The notes beneath the pieces were generated by a model. That model made no database searches and had not been told where the DNA came from. It worked only from the letters and a program-made list of their open reading frames with translations. A stretch of 10,937 nt of DNA from an uncultured Bacteroidota bacterium. Lineage in GTDB: Bacteria > Bacteroidota > Bacteroidia > Chitinophagales > Saprospiraceae. Location: positions 1-10,937 of the forward strand of contig CALEIL010000036.1 of assembly GCA_937876435.1 (NCBI GenBank). Reading direction: 5' to 3'. Positions 1 through 6,651 of the stretch are shown in pieces; the stretch's first letter is position 1; every line of letters starts with the position of its first letter. The translations under genes and the position numbers were made by a program.

Positions 1-1
1 A

Positions 2-85
2 ATTGACTGGAAATGGATATTTGGTTTAATTTTATTCCTGTTTGTAGTTGAATGGCTGCTACGCAGGATTTACGGCGGTTATTAG
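2..85 (+). CDS. C-terminal end of a membrane protein (partial)
   Basis: An open frame enters from the left edge and stops at TAG (83-85), giving 27 residues. They form one hydrophobic segment (WIFGLILFLFVVEWLL) followed by a basic, Gly/Tyr-rich tail (RRIYGGY). This is what the last transmembrane helix and short cytoplasmic tail of an inner-membrane protein look like. Similar endings occur in Bacteroidota membrane proteins of the Bat/VWA type, but 27 residues are too few to assign a family. A hairpin begins 7 bases after the stop and may end its transcript. Confidence 0.6.
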   Translation: MDWKWIFGLILFLFVVEWLLRRIYGGY

Positions 86-91
86 TGCTCC

Positions 92-123
92 GTCTCAAAA
101 GTAAGCGATGCTTATGATGAGAC
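92..123 (+). terminator. Hairpin just after the upstream gene, possible terminator
   Basis: An outer 6-bp stem (gtctca 92-97 with tgagac 118-123) encloses an inner stem (gtaagc 101-106 with gcttat 110-115, one G-T wobble) around a GAT loop. It starts 7 bases after the stop of the partial gene and is followed by tattttg, a weak T tract. It could end that transcript, or it could be the 5' part of the structured element to its right. Confidence 0.4.
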
Positions 124-159
124 TATTTTGTACCGTAGTGAAGAAATAACTAAACGTAA

Positions 160-320
160 TTGCGACGCCGCACACATCGGGATCGCCGGTACGGGCGGTG
201 AAAGAACCATGACTGAACGAAATGCCAGCTTGCCTGGAATCGTACGGACGGTGAGGGAACCCGAAGGGGTGGGTGGCCTTTTCGGGAGGAAGCGGGCATA
301 GCCTTAGTTATAGCGAGGCT
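160..320 (+). ncRNA. Candidate structured RNA of unknown family
   Basis: This is a GC-rich island in an otherwise AT-rich gap between converging genes, and no convincing ORF crosses it. Helices that can be drawn by hand are: a 10-bp hairpin, 260-269 with 277-286, loop TGGGTGG, containing two G-U pairs; an enclosing helix, 222-231 with 290-299, of 9 pairs and one A-G mismatch; 3 more pairs, 233-235 with 287-289, stacked directly on the inner hairpin; a hairpin 300-305 with 315-320; and a small stem 184-187 with 194-197. The G-U pairs would be C-A mismatches on the other strand, so the plus strand is the likely RNA. I compared it mentally with RNase P, tmRNA, 6S and group II intron domain V and found no clear match. 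It could be a stand-alone RNA, an intron or retroelement remnant, or a dispersed repeat. Confidence 0.45.
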
Positions 321-405
321 TTAAATGATGAGGATACGGGGAAAAAAAATCCATCATAAGTTTCACGAATTTATGAAATAGAGCATCCGTGCACCATTTC
401 CGGAA

Positions 406-1236
406 TTAATAGAAATAATACACTTTCTCTGCAGTGAGTCCAAATACGTGATTGATTTCGTCCTGAGAAAGTGATTCATACACCTGCTCAATGGTTCTGA
501 TGAGATCATGGTATTCATACGCTACCTTGCTGTATGGCCAGTCGGAACCAAAAATAATGCGCTCCGCACCGAAATGTTCCAGAACCCACAACAAACACTC
601 ATCTATTTGGTCCTGATCCATCCCGATAATTGCTTTGAGCATAAACAGGCCGTTGATTTTGCAATTGACATTCGGATAATTTGCGAGGGTGGACAGAAGG
701 ATTTTCCATGATTCCAGGGAGTTGACCGTTTTGGGAATAAACCCCATATCGTTGAATACAAATACCTGGTTTGGAAATTGGGCGATCAGATCAATCATGG
801 CGGGTATCTGGTCGGCCCGGCATTGTATGTCGATCGGTAGATTGTATTCCCGGATCAATTCGATTCCGCGAATAACCTCGGGATGCTGCGCAAAATATGG
901 ATCCTCTTTCTGCGCAAACGACTCCCGGAAGGAGACGAGGCGCGTCTGATTGTAGTAATTTATTTTCTGGCCTATATGCGGATTCGCCAAATCGATCCAG
1001 CCTACCACTCCTCTGATAAAATCATTTTCGGAGGCTAAGTCCAGCAGAAAATTGGTCTCATGATCCGAATTACTGTTTTGAACGGCGATCGATTCTTCGA
1101 AGCCGTTGTTGACCAATGAAACCAATAAATCGTGTGGTAAATGGTCGTTTTTCAGTACATCATATTGCCCTTGCGGCTTATCTTTAAACTGACCTCGTTC
1201 ATATTTCCAAAAAAACTGGTGAGCATCTATCTTCAT
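406..1236 (-). CDS. Amidohydrolase 2 family protein (COG3618, fuconolactonase/LigI-like)
   Basis: The 276-residue product is a TIM-barrel hydrolase of the amidohydrolase 2 group (PF04909), which includes L-fuconolactonase and the lactonase LigI. Family signatures are visible: MKIDAHQFFW at the N-terminus, GVVGWIDL (about 77-84), a strand NVNCKING with the conserved Lys193, and FGSDWP (229-234) near the C-terminus. I chose the ATG at 1236 because the family starts with the IDAH strand; an upstream in-frame start at 1272 would add 12 residues that do not fit. Several usual ligand positions are changed: HQHFW is HQFFW, the usual GVRH is FRE (104-105), and the usual DH is ND (162-163). LigI works without metal, so a metal-free lactonase is possible, but the substrate is unknown. 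No sugar or aromatic pathway genes lie beside it. It probably acts in the cytoplasm, as no signal peptide is seen. Confidence 0.85.
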   Translation of the reverse strand: MKIDAHQFFWKYERGQFKDKPQGQYDVLKNDHLPHDLLVSLVNNGFEESIAVQNSNSDHETNFLLDLASENDFIRGVVGWIDLANPHIGQKINYYNQTRLVSFRESFAQKEDPYFAQHPEVIRGIELIREYNLPIDIQCRADQIPAMIDLIAQFPNQVFVFNDMGFIPKTVNSLESWKILLSTLANYPNVNCKINGLFMLKAIIGMDQDQIDECLLWVLEHFGAERIIFGSDWPYSKVAYEYHDLIRTIEQVYESLSQDEINHVFGLTAEKVYYFY

Positions 1237-1299
1237 ACCGGTGTTTAAAAATCGAGTATGAAGATACAACATTGAATTAAAAAGTAGGTTTCAGGAATC

Positions 1300-1313
1300 A
1301 GGTATATATACCT
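1300..1313. promoter_or_regulatory. 14-bp perfect palindrome upstream of the amidohydrolase gene
   Basis: AGGTATATATACCT reads the same on both strands. It lies 64 bases upstream of the amidohydrolase start, in the 145-base gap behind the DUF6438-like gene. A second perfect palindrome, AACCGGTT (1322-1329), lies 8 bases further on. Position and symmetry suit a dimeric repressor or activator site, but an AT-rich core can arise by chance and no regulator gene is adjacent. Confidence 0.3.
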
Positions 1314-1381
1314 TTCACCGTAACCGGTTGATTCACTTCTGTTTTGTGTCAATCAGATGTCAATATTAATAAATATCCGCT

Positions 1382-2233
1382 CTACCGGATGGCGATCGGG
1401 ATCTGAGTGGTAAACAATGGGTTGGGGTGGTATCGTACCGCTGTGTCGACCAGCTGGAAATCTCTGGGCATAAAATGAGGGTAAGTGGACTTAAAAACCG
1501 CCTGCGCCGAAGCGGCATCTCCGGCTAGCACCAGAAAACAGGACGCCCTGGGATCATTGTATCGCTTTCCGAAAGAAATAAAAAGATACACATTGGAATG
1601 CTGCGGCAATAATTCAGGTCCCTGATTCAACACCAGAGACAACGAATGCTCCTGTATCTGGTAATCAGTATACGTGAAATATATGACCGGATTCGCCAAT
1701 TCACCCGGATGTTGCCGCCCGATGCAAAACGACCAGAAATCTGAGGCCTTCCGGTAATGGCGTCCAGGACGATTCTCCAGATACATCGAAATGGCCTGCT
1801 CTTTTCCCGAAGCTCTCAGAACCCCGAGTTCCCTGGAACGATTCCCGGGCTGACTCATCACCAGATAAAGATCAAGAGATGCCTCAATCCAATTCCTGAC
1901 TCCTGTCAGGTCAATAATCTGTCCGATAATATCATCAGAGACCACGTCATTTTCATCGATATCAAACCGAGATATCGGATCTTTCCCCACCTCAACCGCA
2001 TACAACGGGCTCATTTTTCTTTTGAGGTGATTTTTCTGATTTCGTTTCACCAGAAAGTCAATCAACAATTTGATTTGCTGTATTTTATCCTCTTCTATCC
2101 TGCCCTTACGATCCCCTTGTACCCCCACATAATATCGCCCGGTGTAATGGACGTACCCATTTTCGTAAACCTGCAACAAAAAATCGGGTCGAGGTTTGTA
2201 CCCATTCACTGAATCAATACGAAGCAATTTCAT
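1382..2233 (-). CDS. DUF6438-like domain protein of unknown function
   Basis: The 283-residue product has no signal peptide. Residues 1 to about 125 resemble DUF6438, a Bacteroidota domain with the pattern PxFxLxVYENGxVxYxG, a strand, then a long Lys/Gln-rich helix (EEDKIQQIKLLIDFL). The CFGTCP-type motif I associate with many members is absent here, replaced by NGYKPRPDF. The C-terminal half (about 126-283) is unlike anything I recognise; it is rich in aromatic strands (YLFISFGKRY, NPVIYFTYTDY). I chose ATG at 2233 over an in-frame GTG two codons upstream (2239) because the promoter's -7 element ends at 2239 and would overlap the GTG. Transcription should start at or very near the ATG, so the message may be leaderless. 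It may be co-transcribed with the amidohydrolase gene 145 bases downstream. Function unknown. Confidence 0.75.
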   Translation of the reverse strand: MKLLRIDSVNGYKPRPDFLLQVYENGYVHYTGRYYVGVQGDRKGRIEEDKIQQIKLLIDFLVKRNQKNHLKRKMSPLYAVEVGKDPISRFDIDENDVVSDDIIGQIIDLTGVRNWIEASLDLYLVMSQPGNRSRELGVLRASGKEQAISMYLENRPGRHYRKASDFWSFCIGRQHPGELANPVIYFTYTDYQIQEHSLSLVLNQGPELLPQHSNVYLFISFGKRYNDPRASCFLVLAGDAASAQAVFKSTYPHFMPRDFQLVDTAVRYHPNPLFTTQIPIAIR

Positions 2234-2238
2234 AAGCA

Positions 2239-2269
2239 CAAAGATAAGCTAAGCATTAATACCTTCAAA
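2239..2269 (-). promoter_or_regulatory. Bacteroidota-type promoter of the DUF6438-like gene
   Basis: Read on the minus strand, TTTG (2266-2269) is followed by exactly 19 bases and then TATCTTTG (2239-2246). This matches the Bacteroidota consensus TTTG-N19-21-TAnnTTTG in every fixed position. The last G is only 5 bases from the ATG at 2233, so the leader should be absent or a few bases long. Confidence 0.6.
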
Positions 2270-2497
2270 GACTATGGTTCGGTTGATTCTACCGAATTTG
2301 TCAATTCCATTCCATATTCAATAACTTCCTCAATCCCCCGGCAATTCAAATATAATAATTTTGCCTATATATTAAATATCATTAAAATATGTTAAGATAA
2401 ATATGATCGATCTCCGGGAGGCGTTATATGTCGGTGAAAAAACCTGAATTTATGCCGTAGAACTACATTTATTACATCACTAATACCTTTTGTAAAA

Positions 2498-2689
2498 ATG
2501 TTTAGATTCAATCAAAAAAGCAAAAAGAAGCACTACGAACTTCGATCCGACGATCACCACATCCGCATCCCTTTGACCTTCAATGGTAAATCAGCAGAAC
2601 TAAACAGTCAGGCACTCGGCAAAGGACAGTACACCCTCCATACGGCAGAGCAAAAAGAACGCAACCATATTTGGGTGATGGTCATGTGA
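2498..2689 (+). CDS. Small basic orphan protein, hypothetical
   Basis: The 63-residue ORF begins MFRFNQKSKKKHYELRS and ends in IWVMVM. It has a Lys/His-rich start, a central part that could form strands (HIRIPLTFNG), and neither signal peptide nor membrane segment. It has no family I recognise. It starts 265 bases from the divergent DUF6438-like gene and has a run like a -7 element (TACCTTTTG, 1 base too long) directly upstream of the ATG. No real gene overlaps it on either strand, which favours it over a shadow frame, but length alone gives weak support. Confidence 0.4.
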   Translation: MFRFNQKSKKKHYELRSDDHHIRIPLTFNGKSAELNSQALGKGQYTLHTAEQKERNHIWVMVM

Positions 2690-2691
2690 TT

Positions 2692-2813
2692 AGGGATCGG
2701 TAAGTCGGCGGGCTGTCTGTGGAAGAGTGAGAATTGCCGAGCCCGAAAATCAGCAGGGAGCAGGGATCGGTCTCTCGTCCCATGACAAGAGAATCCTTCG
2801 TCGTAAGTCGGCG
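2692..2813. repeat. Two pairs of short direct repeats in a convergent gap
   Basis: The gap between the 63-residue ORF and the convergent secreted protein gene holds AGGGATCGGT at 2692-2701 and again at 2762-2771, and GTAAGTCGGCG at 2700-2710 and again at 2803-2813. The first copies overlap by two bases. No terminator hairpin with a T tract is evident here. The pairs could be traces of a small duplication or of a dispersed repeat. Confidence 0.4.
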
Positions 2814-2815
2814 CA

Positions 2816-4240
2816 CTAATTCAAATAATTGATCAGAAGCAATTTCAGCACCTTGCCTCTCATACTCGGTATCAGCACACCGTGACTGGAAATTTGCATT
2901 CCATTTCGAACCTGGAGCCGGAGTTTTTGAAAATCTGTCGAGAGCAAATTGGTCCTCAGCGAAGCGCCATTGGATCGGATGATATACTCGCTGACAGTAT
3001 TTTCATTCCGGATTTCATCGTTATAAATCAATCGCAGGTGGTTGGGATTTCTGAATAGAAAATAGGATGAATAAGCCCCCTCGTCATCGTTGGAAAACTG
3101 ACGTTTTGGAAGCAATTTTTGCCATGAATCCGAATCGGTATTGGATAAGTGAAACAACAACAGATTTTCGTAATGATAATCGACCGTATACCGGCTGCCG
3201 TAATAATCGATGCGACCGCTTGATGTCATACGCTCCATTTTCTGTACCTCCTCCAGGACCAAAATGGTGGAACCATCTTCCATCAATACTACATCCTGGA
3301 TTTGGATGTCTTCCAGATAATCAATTTTCGTCCTGCGATCGTTGCCGTAGAAATCATTGAGAAGATTATTGTGAAACACAAAAGTGGCAAACTCAAAATA
3401 TTCCGAATCCTTGGGATCCTGCCTCACCTGAAAGATCAATTCTGCCTGATTGAGATTTTTCTCACTACCGAGCCCGCATATGATCAGTTTATTGTTGTAA
3501 TTATCATACAAAAACGTTGCATCGTAGGTCAACAACGATTTCATGGGCAAAATAGATTCATCCATATCACCAGCATCCCGGAATTTGTAAATAAAAAAAG
3601 CGTGTTCATCCTTGCGGTATGAAAAATTATTCTGTTCAAAAATCAAATAGAAAATACCGGAATTGGTCACCACAGATTTTCGGTAATCTTCGAAGAAATC
3701 ATATTCCGGCATATCCAATTCTGAAGCGTGAACCACCTCCTCGTATTTGATATCATAGACCACATAATTCCTGATTTCATTACTGCGGACCGCCGAAATC
3801 CCCAGTTTGGTCTGGTCCTCTGAAAAGGTATATCTGAAGCTGAAGTTTTGGAAATCTCTTTTCAGGGTCAGTATGGTGTCGGTTTTGACCTGCTCAAAGT
3901 TCGCCAAATAGGATTGATTGACCACGTATACCGTGTCTTGTTTTTCGGTAGTATACAACACGAAATACCGGTCTTCGAATGGATACACGTGGATGATCCG
4001 GCATCGTTTATCGGGTAGATTAAAATCCTGCGAAGAGGTCAGGTAAAGTTCCTGATCATAATTGTGAACGGTAAATACATCGGTTCCATAACTCAATACC
4101 ATGTATTTGTCACCGAAATGACCCAGAAGTTCGTACGTGCGATCGGTCCTTACGTCCAGACCTTCCGAGACGACAATATTCTGACAGTACCCGTAAGCCG
4201 GGATAAAAAAATAGAGTGCCAACAACAATACATATTTCAT
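2816..4240 (-). CDS. Secreted or periplasmic protein of unknown function
   Basis: The 474-residue product starts with a clear signal peptide (MKYVLLLALYFFIPAYGYCQ), with likely cleavage around residue 18-20. The Cys19 is not in a good lipobox, so a soluble exported protein is more likely than a lipoprotein. The rest is rich in alternating hydrophobic and aromatic residues, Asp and Tyr. It has recurring strand-like stretches such as YMVLSYG, RYFVLYTT, GIFYLIFE and NKLIICGLG, which would fit a beta-propeller. I see no catalytic motif and cannot name a family. It diverges from the formimidoyltransferase gene across a 106-base shared upstream region. No C-terminal type IX sorting domain is apparent; the protein ends in MRGKVLKLLLINYLN. 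Confidence 0.75.
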   Translation of the reverse strand: MKYVLLLALYFFIPAYGYCQNIVVSEGLDVRTDRTYELLGHFGDKYMVLSYGTDVFTVHNYDQELYLTSSQDFNLPDKRCRIIHVYPFEDRYFVLYTTEKQDTVYVVNQSYLANFEQVKTDTILTLKRDFQNFSFRYTFSEDQTKLGISAVRSNEIRNYVVYDIKYEEVVHASELDMPEYDFFEDYRKSVVTNSGIFYLIFEQNNFSYRKDEHAFFIYKFRDAGDMDESILPMKSLLTYDATFLYDNYNNKLIICGLGSEKNLNQAELIFQVRQDPKDSEYFEFATFVFHNNLLNDFYGNDRRTKIDYLEDIQIQDVVLMEDGSTILVLEEVQKMERMTSSGRIDYYGSRYTVDYHYENLLLFHLSNTDSDSWQKLLPKRQFSNDDEGAYSSYFLFRNPNHLRLIYNDEIRNENTVSEYIIRSNGASLRTNLLSTDFQKLRLQVRNGMQISSHGVLIPSMRGKVLKLLLINYLN

Positions 4241-4346
4241 CAGAGGTAAATTAATAACAATTTCTCAAATTTGTGCATAAATTCAAATGGAATATTTTGA
4301 AATCCATGGTATACCAATTCAATTCACTTAATCTCAGCTATCAGGT
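4241..4346. promoter_or_regulatory. Divergent promoter region
   Basis: This 106-base AT-rich stretch must carry the start signals of both the secreted protein (-) and the ftcD cluster (+). Read on the minus strand it contains two 7-of-8 matches to TAnnTTTG (TCCATTTG and CAAATTTG), neither with a TTTG at the usual spacing. On the plus strand I find no good match. The region is inferred from gene orientation, not from clear elements. Confidence 0.4.
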
Positions 4347-5366
4347 GTGAAGCAAATACAAACTTTCTCCAACAACAACGACGCATGGATCGAATGGATT
4401 CCCAATATCTCTACGGGAAATGAAGAATCCATTCTGGAAATCCAACAATTGTTGTCCGGTATTCCTGATTTGTATCTATTGCACGTCGACAGGGGGCCGG
4501 CGGTCAACCGCAGTGTTCTCACCATGGCCGGTACGATGACCAGTCTGGAGGAAGGCCTCTACGTACTGATGTCATGGCTGGTACAGAACATGGATATGAG
4601 CACCCACATCGGCACGCACCCCAGAAGTGGTGCTTTGGACGTCAGTCCTTTTGTACTACTGAAGGGTGGAACCCGGGAAAAGATCATTGCATGGGTCAGT
4701 CAGCTTGCAGAAGGTCTTTCTTCAGAATTCAAACTTCCGGTATTTCTATACGAACAATCCGCCAGCCATCCTGACCGGTCCAATCTTGCAGATATCCGGA
4801 AAGGAGAATACGAAGGCCTGCGGATGAAATTGGAGGATCCGTTTTGGAAACCGGATTTTGGGACCACCCACAATCCATATTTGGGTGCTACGGTCATGGG
4901 GGTGAGGGATTTTCTGATTGCCTACAACGTCAATATCAACACCTCCGATATCAGAGTGGCCAAAGCCATAGCAAAGGAAATCCGGGCCAGGGGAAGTTCT
5001 CTGAGAGAGTGGAGGCTGGAGGGCGTAAAAGCTATGGGATGGCATTTGACGGACGCGGGCTTTTGTCAGATCAGTACCAATATAACCCAGACCAGGATCA
5101 CGACTCCCCTGGATGTTTTCAATAATTGCCGAATTCTGGCCCAAAAAATGGGATGTGAGGTGACCGGGTCAGAATTGATCGGGCTTATCCCCCACCATTC
5201 GGTATCTGCCATGCTGGATCAGACTTCTTCTACAACTGTCGGCCTGGCCGGGCAATTGGGTTTGGACTATTGCAGCATCGGGGACCTTCAGGAAAGGATG
5301 ATCGAACATAAATTGTATCTTGCCTCCCGAAAAACTATTTTCAACGAAATTTTTGATTCGAAATGA
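4347..5366 (+). CDS. ftcD: Glutamate formimidoyltransferase
   Basis: The enzyme (EC 2.1.2.5) moves the formimino group from N-formimino-L-glutamate to tetrahydrofolate, a late step of histidine degradation in the cytoplasm. At 339 residues it is the stand-alone transferase; the cyclodeaminase domain of the bifunctional animal enzyme is absent. Recognisable blocks are WIPNISTG (17-24), DRGPAVNRSVLT (48-59), and HIGTHPRSGALDV (87-99), whose His91 matches the catalytic His of GEHPR in the animal enzyme. Further blocks are WKPDFG, a GATVMGVRDFLIAYNVN strand and GSELIGLIPHHSV. The start is GTG: an in-frame TAA lies at 4329-4331 and no ATG or TTG codon occurs in frame between it and the conserved N-terminus. 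Its stop overlaps the next start as ATGA. No other hut gene is present in the window. Confidence 0.93.
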   Translation: MKQIQTFSNNNDAWIEWIPNISTGNEESILEIQQLLSGIPDLYLLHVDRGPAVNRSVLTMAGTMTSLEEGLYVLMSWLVQNMDMSTHIGTHPRSGALDVSPFVLLKGGTREKIIAWVSQLAEGLSSEFKLPVFLYEQSASHPDRSNLADIRKGEYEGLRMKLEDPFWKPDFGTTHNPYLGATVMGVRDFLIAYNVNINTSDIRVAKAIAKEIRARGSSLREWRLEGVKAMGWHLTDAGFCQISTNITQTRITTPLDVFNNCRILAQKMGCEVTGSELIGLIPHHSVSAMLDQTSSTTVGLAGQLGLDYCSIGDLQERMIEHKLYLASRKTIFNEIFDSK

Positions 5367-5776
5367 AGCTGGAGCATATAGGCATCGCGGTATCAAATCT
5401 GGAAAAGAGCGAAAAATTGTTTGAGGATCTACTGAATACCACGGTATATAAACGGGAAGAAGTCGCTTCCCAATCGGTTCTCACCTCTTTCTTGAGAGTG
5501 GAGAATACAAAACTCGAACTTCTCAAATCGACGGATCCCGATGGTCCGGTCAGCAAATATCTTGAAAAATTCGGGGAAGGAATCCACCACATCGCCTTTG
5601 AAGTGGACAGTCTAAAGGAAGAAATCATCCGTCTTCGGGATTTGGGATATCGATTGATCGATGAAACACCCCAGAAAGGAGCTGATGACAAATGGGTAGT
5701 ATTTCTTCACCCCAATTCTACCAATAAGGTTTTAATAGAATTGTGCCAGGAAATCGGAGACGATGACGCTGTTTGA
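5363..5776 (+). CDS. mce: Methylmalonyl-CoA epimerase
   Basis: The 137-residue, VOC-fold enzyme (EC 5.1.99.1) interconverts the (R) and (S) forms of methylmalonyl-CoA, linking propionyl-CoA and succinyl-CoA. Two beta-alpha-beta-beta-beta modules are visible: KLEHIGIAV at the start and GIHHIAFEV in the middle. Likely metal ligands are His5, Glu52 (LELL; Gln in some members), His76 and Glu126 (VLIEL). Length is typical for the family. Its ATG overlaps the ftcD stop by 4 bases (ATGA), which implies translational coupling. The gene end overlaps the next gene by 14 bases. Other VOC enzymes are possible, but the HHIAFEV block and length fit the epimerase well. Confidence 0.88.
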   Translation: MKLEHIGIAVSNLEKSEKLFEDLLNTTVYKREEVASQSVLTSFLRVENTKLELLKSTDPDGPVSKYLEKFGEGIHHIAFEVDSLKEEIIRLRDLGYRLIDETPQKGADDKWVVFLHPNSTNKVLIELCQEIGDDDAV

Positions 5777-6521
5777 GATCCTGATAGGTATCGGAGCGGG
5801 CTTACTGGCGGGGTTTATCAATACGCTTGCCGGGAATGGCAGTGCGATTACCCTGGCGGTTCTGATGGAATTTTTTGGCTTACCCGCTCACGTGGCCAAC
5901 GGAACCAACCGGGTAGGCGTCCTCACCCAGACGGGGGCTGCCGTTTTGAGCTTTCAAAGGGAAGGACGACTCGATCTTAAACAAAATTTACCCGCCGTAC
6001 TTATTCCGGTCCTGGGAGCCATCCTGGGTATTTATCTGGCTATTGTTATTTCAGCGGAAGGTTTCGTCGCAGTTTACAAGTACTTACTGATCGTAATGCT
6101 GATCCTGATCCTCTTCAAACCCAAAAGATGGCTGCGTCCAAAAATGTCTGATGACACCTCGGATGAATCCAAATGGTTGTGGATCGTCTACTTCCTCCTG
6201 GGAGTATACGGGGGATTTATACAGATGGGGATGGGTATTTTCACTATTGCCATTTTCGTACTCATGGGAAACCAGGACCTGATCAGTGCAAATATTCTCA
6301 AGGCGCTGATTATCGTAGTGATTACCAGCATCGCGGTCGTGGTCTTCGCCTGGCAAGGAATGGTTCATTGGGGCTATGGTCTGACTATTGGATTTGGTCA
6401 AATGGCAGGTGGATGGTTTACTGCCCAGTTTGCCAGTCGCCATTCCAAAGCAGCTATGGTGGCTTATTATGTACTGATTCTTTGTATCCTGGGTGCTATC
6501 TATAGCGTCTTTTTCAGATAA
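5763..6521 (+). CDS. TauE/SafE-type membrane transporter
   Basis: The 252-residue, very hydrophobic protein belongs to the TauE/SafE (former DUF81, PF01925) family of inner-membrane permeases linked to export of sulfite, sulfoacetate or other organic anions. Roughly seven or eight membrane segments can be drawn. The first half carries GFINTLAGNGSAITLAVL followed by GLPAHVANGTNR, and the second half carries GVYGGFIQMGMGIFTI, the family's inverted repeat with its Gly-rich loops. Length is normal. It starts inside the end of mce (14-base overlap, different frame), so it is probably translated from the same message. The substrate cannot be read from sequence; nothing around it concerns sulfur. 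A terminator is not visible after its stop. Confidence 0.87.
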   Translation: MTLFEILIGIGAGLLAGFINTLAGNGSAITLAVLMEFFGLPAHVANGTNRVGVLTQTGAAVLSFQREGRLDLKQNLPAVLIPVLGAILGIYLAIVISAEGFVAVYKYLLIVMLILILFKPKRWLRPKMSDDTSDESKWLWIVYFLLGVYGGFIQMGMGIFTIAIFVLMGNQDLISANILKALIIVVITSIAVVVFAWQGMVHWGYGLTIGFGQMAGGWFTAQFASRHSKAAMVAYYVLILCILGAIYSVFFR

Positions 6522-6598
6522 TAAAGTATGAATATAAAGAGAGTGGAAGGAAGGCGAATTAATTTAATAATTTATAACTTCACGGATTCAAATCCTAA

Positions 6599-6629
6599 TT
6601 GAATAGTATAACAATATAAAAAACCTTTG
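6599..6629 (+). promoter_or_regulatory. Candidate promoter of the LRR-TPR-LuxR regulator gene
   Basis: TTG (6599-6601), then 20 bases, then AACCTTTG (6622-6629), a 7-of-8 match to TAnnTTTG. The spacing fits the Bacteroidota consensus. It would place the transcript start some 10 to 17 bases before the first candidate start codon. It lies in the 130-base gap after the TauE/SafE gene, which supports a separate transcript for the regulator. Confidence 0.4.
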
Positions 6630-6651
6630 GGGCTCATTCGTTCCCCTTCGA

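Noticed and set aside
230..290. Group II intron domain V or VI
   Set aside because: A short stretch (CGTACGG, then CCCGAAGGGG) recalls intron 3' ends, but the 34-base domain V hairpin with its AGC or GAAA features cannot be formed and no reverse transcriptase gene is present.
1237..1272. Twelve-residue N-terminal extension of the amidohydrolase
   Set aside because: Family members begin at the IDAH strand; the extra residues fit no signal peptide or domain.
1757..2212. 151-codon plus-strand open frame opposite the DUF6438-like gene
   Set aside because: Antisense to a gene with a consensus promoter and a recognisable N-terminal domain; its own product has no motif.
4746..5144. 132-codon minus-strand open frame inside ftcD
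   Set aside because: It lies antisense to a well-conserved enzyme gene, and its translation has no recognisable domain.
5341..5691. 116-codon minus-strand open frame over the mce gene
   Set aside because: Ser/Arg-rich antisense shadow of a clear methylmalonyl-CoA epimerase gene.
6084..6505. Overlapping open frames on both strands in the TauE/SafE gene
   Set aside because: Both are shadows of a multi-pass membrane protein gene with family motifs in the sense frame.
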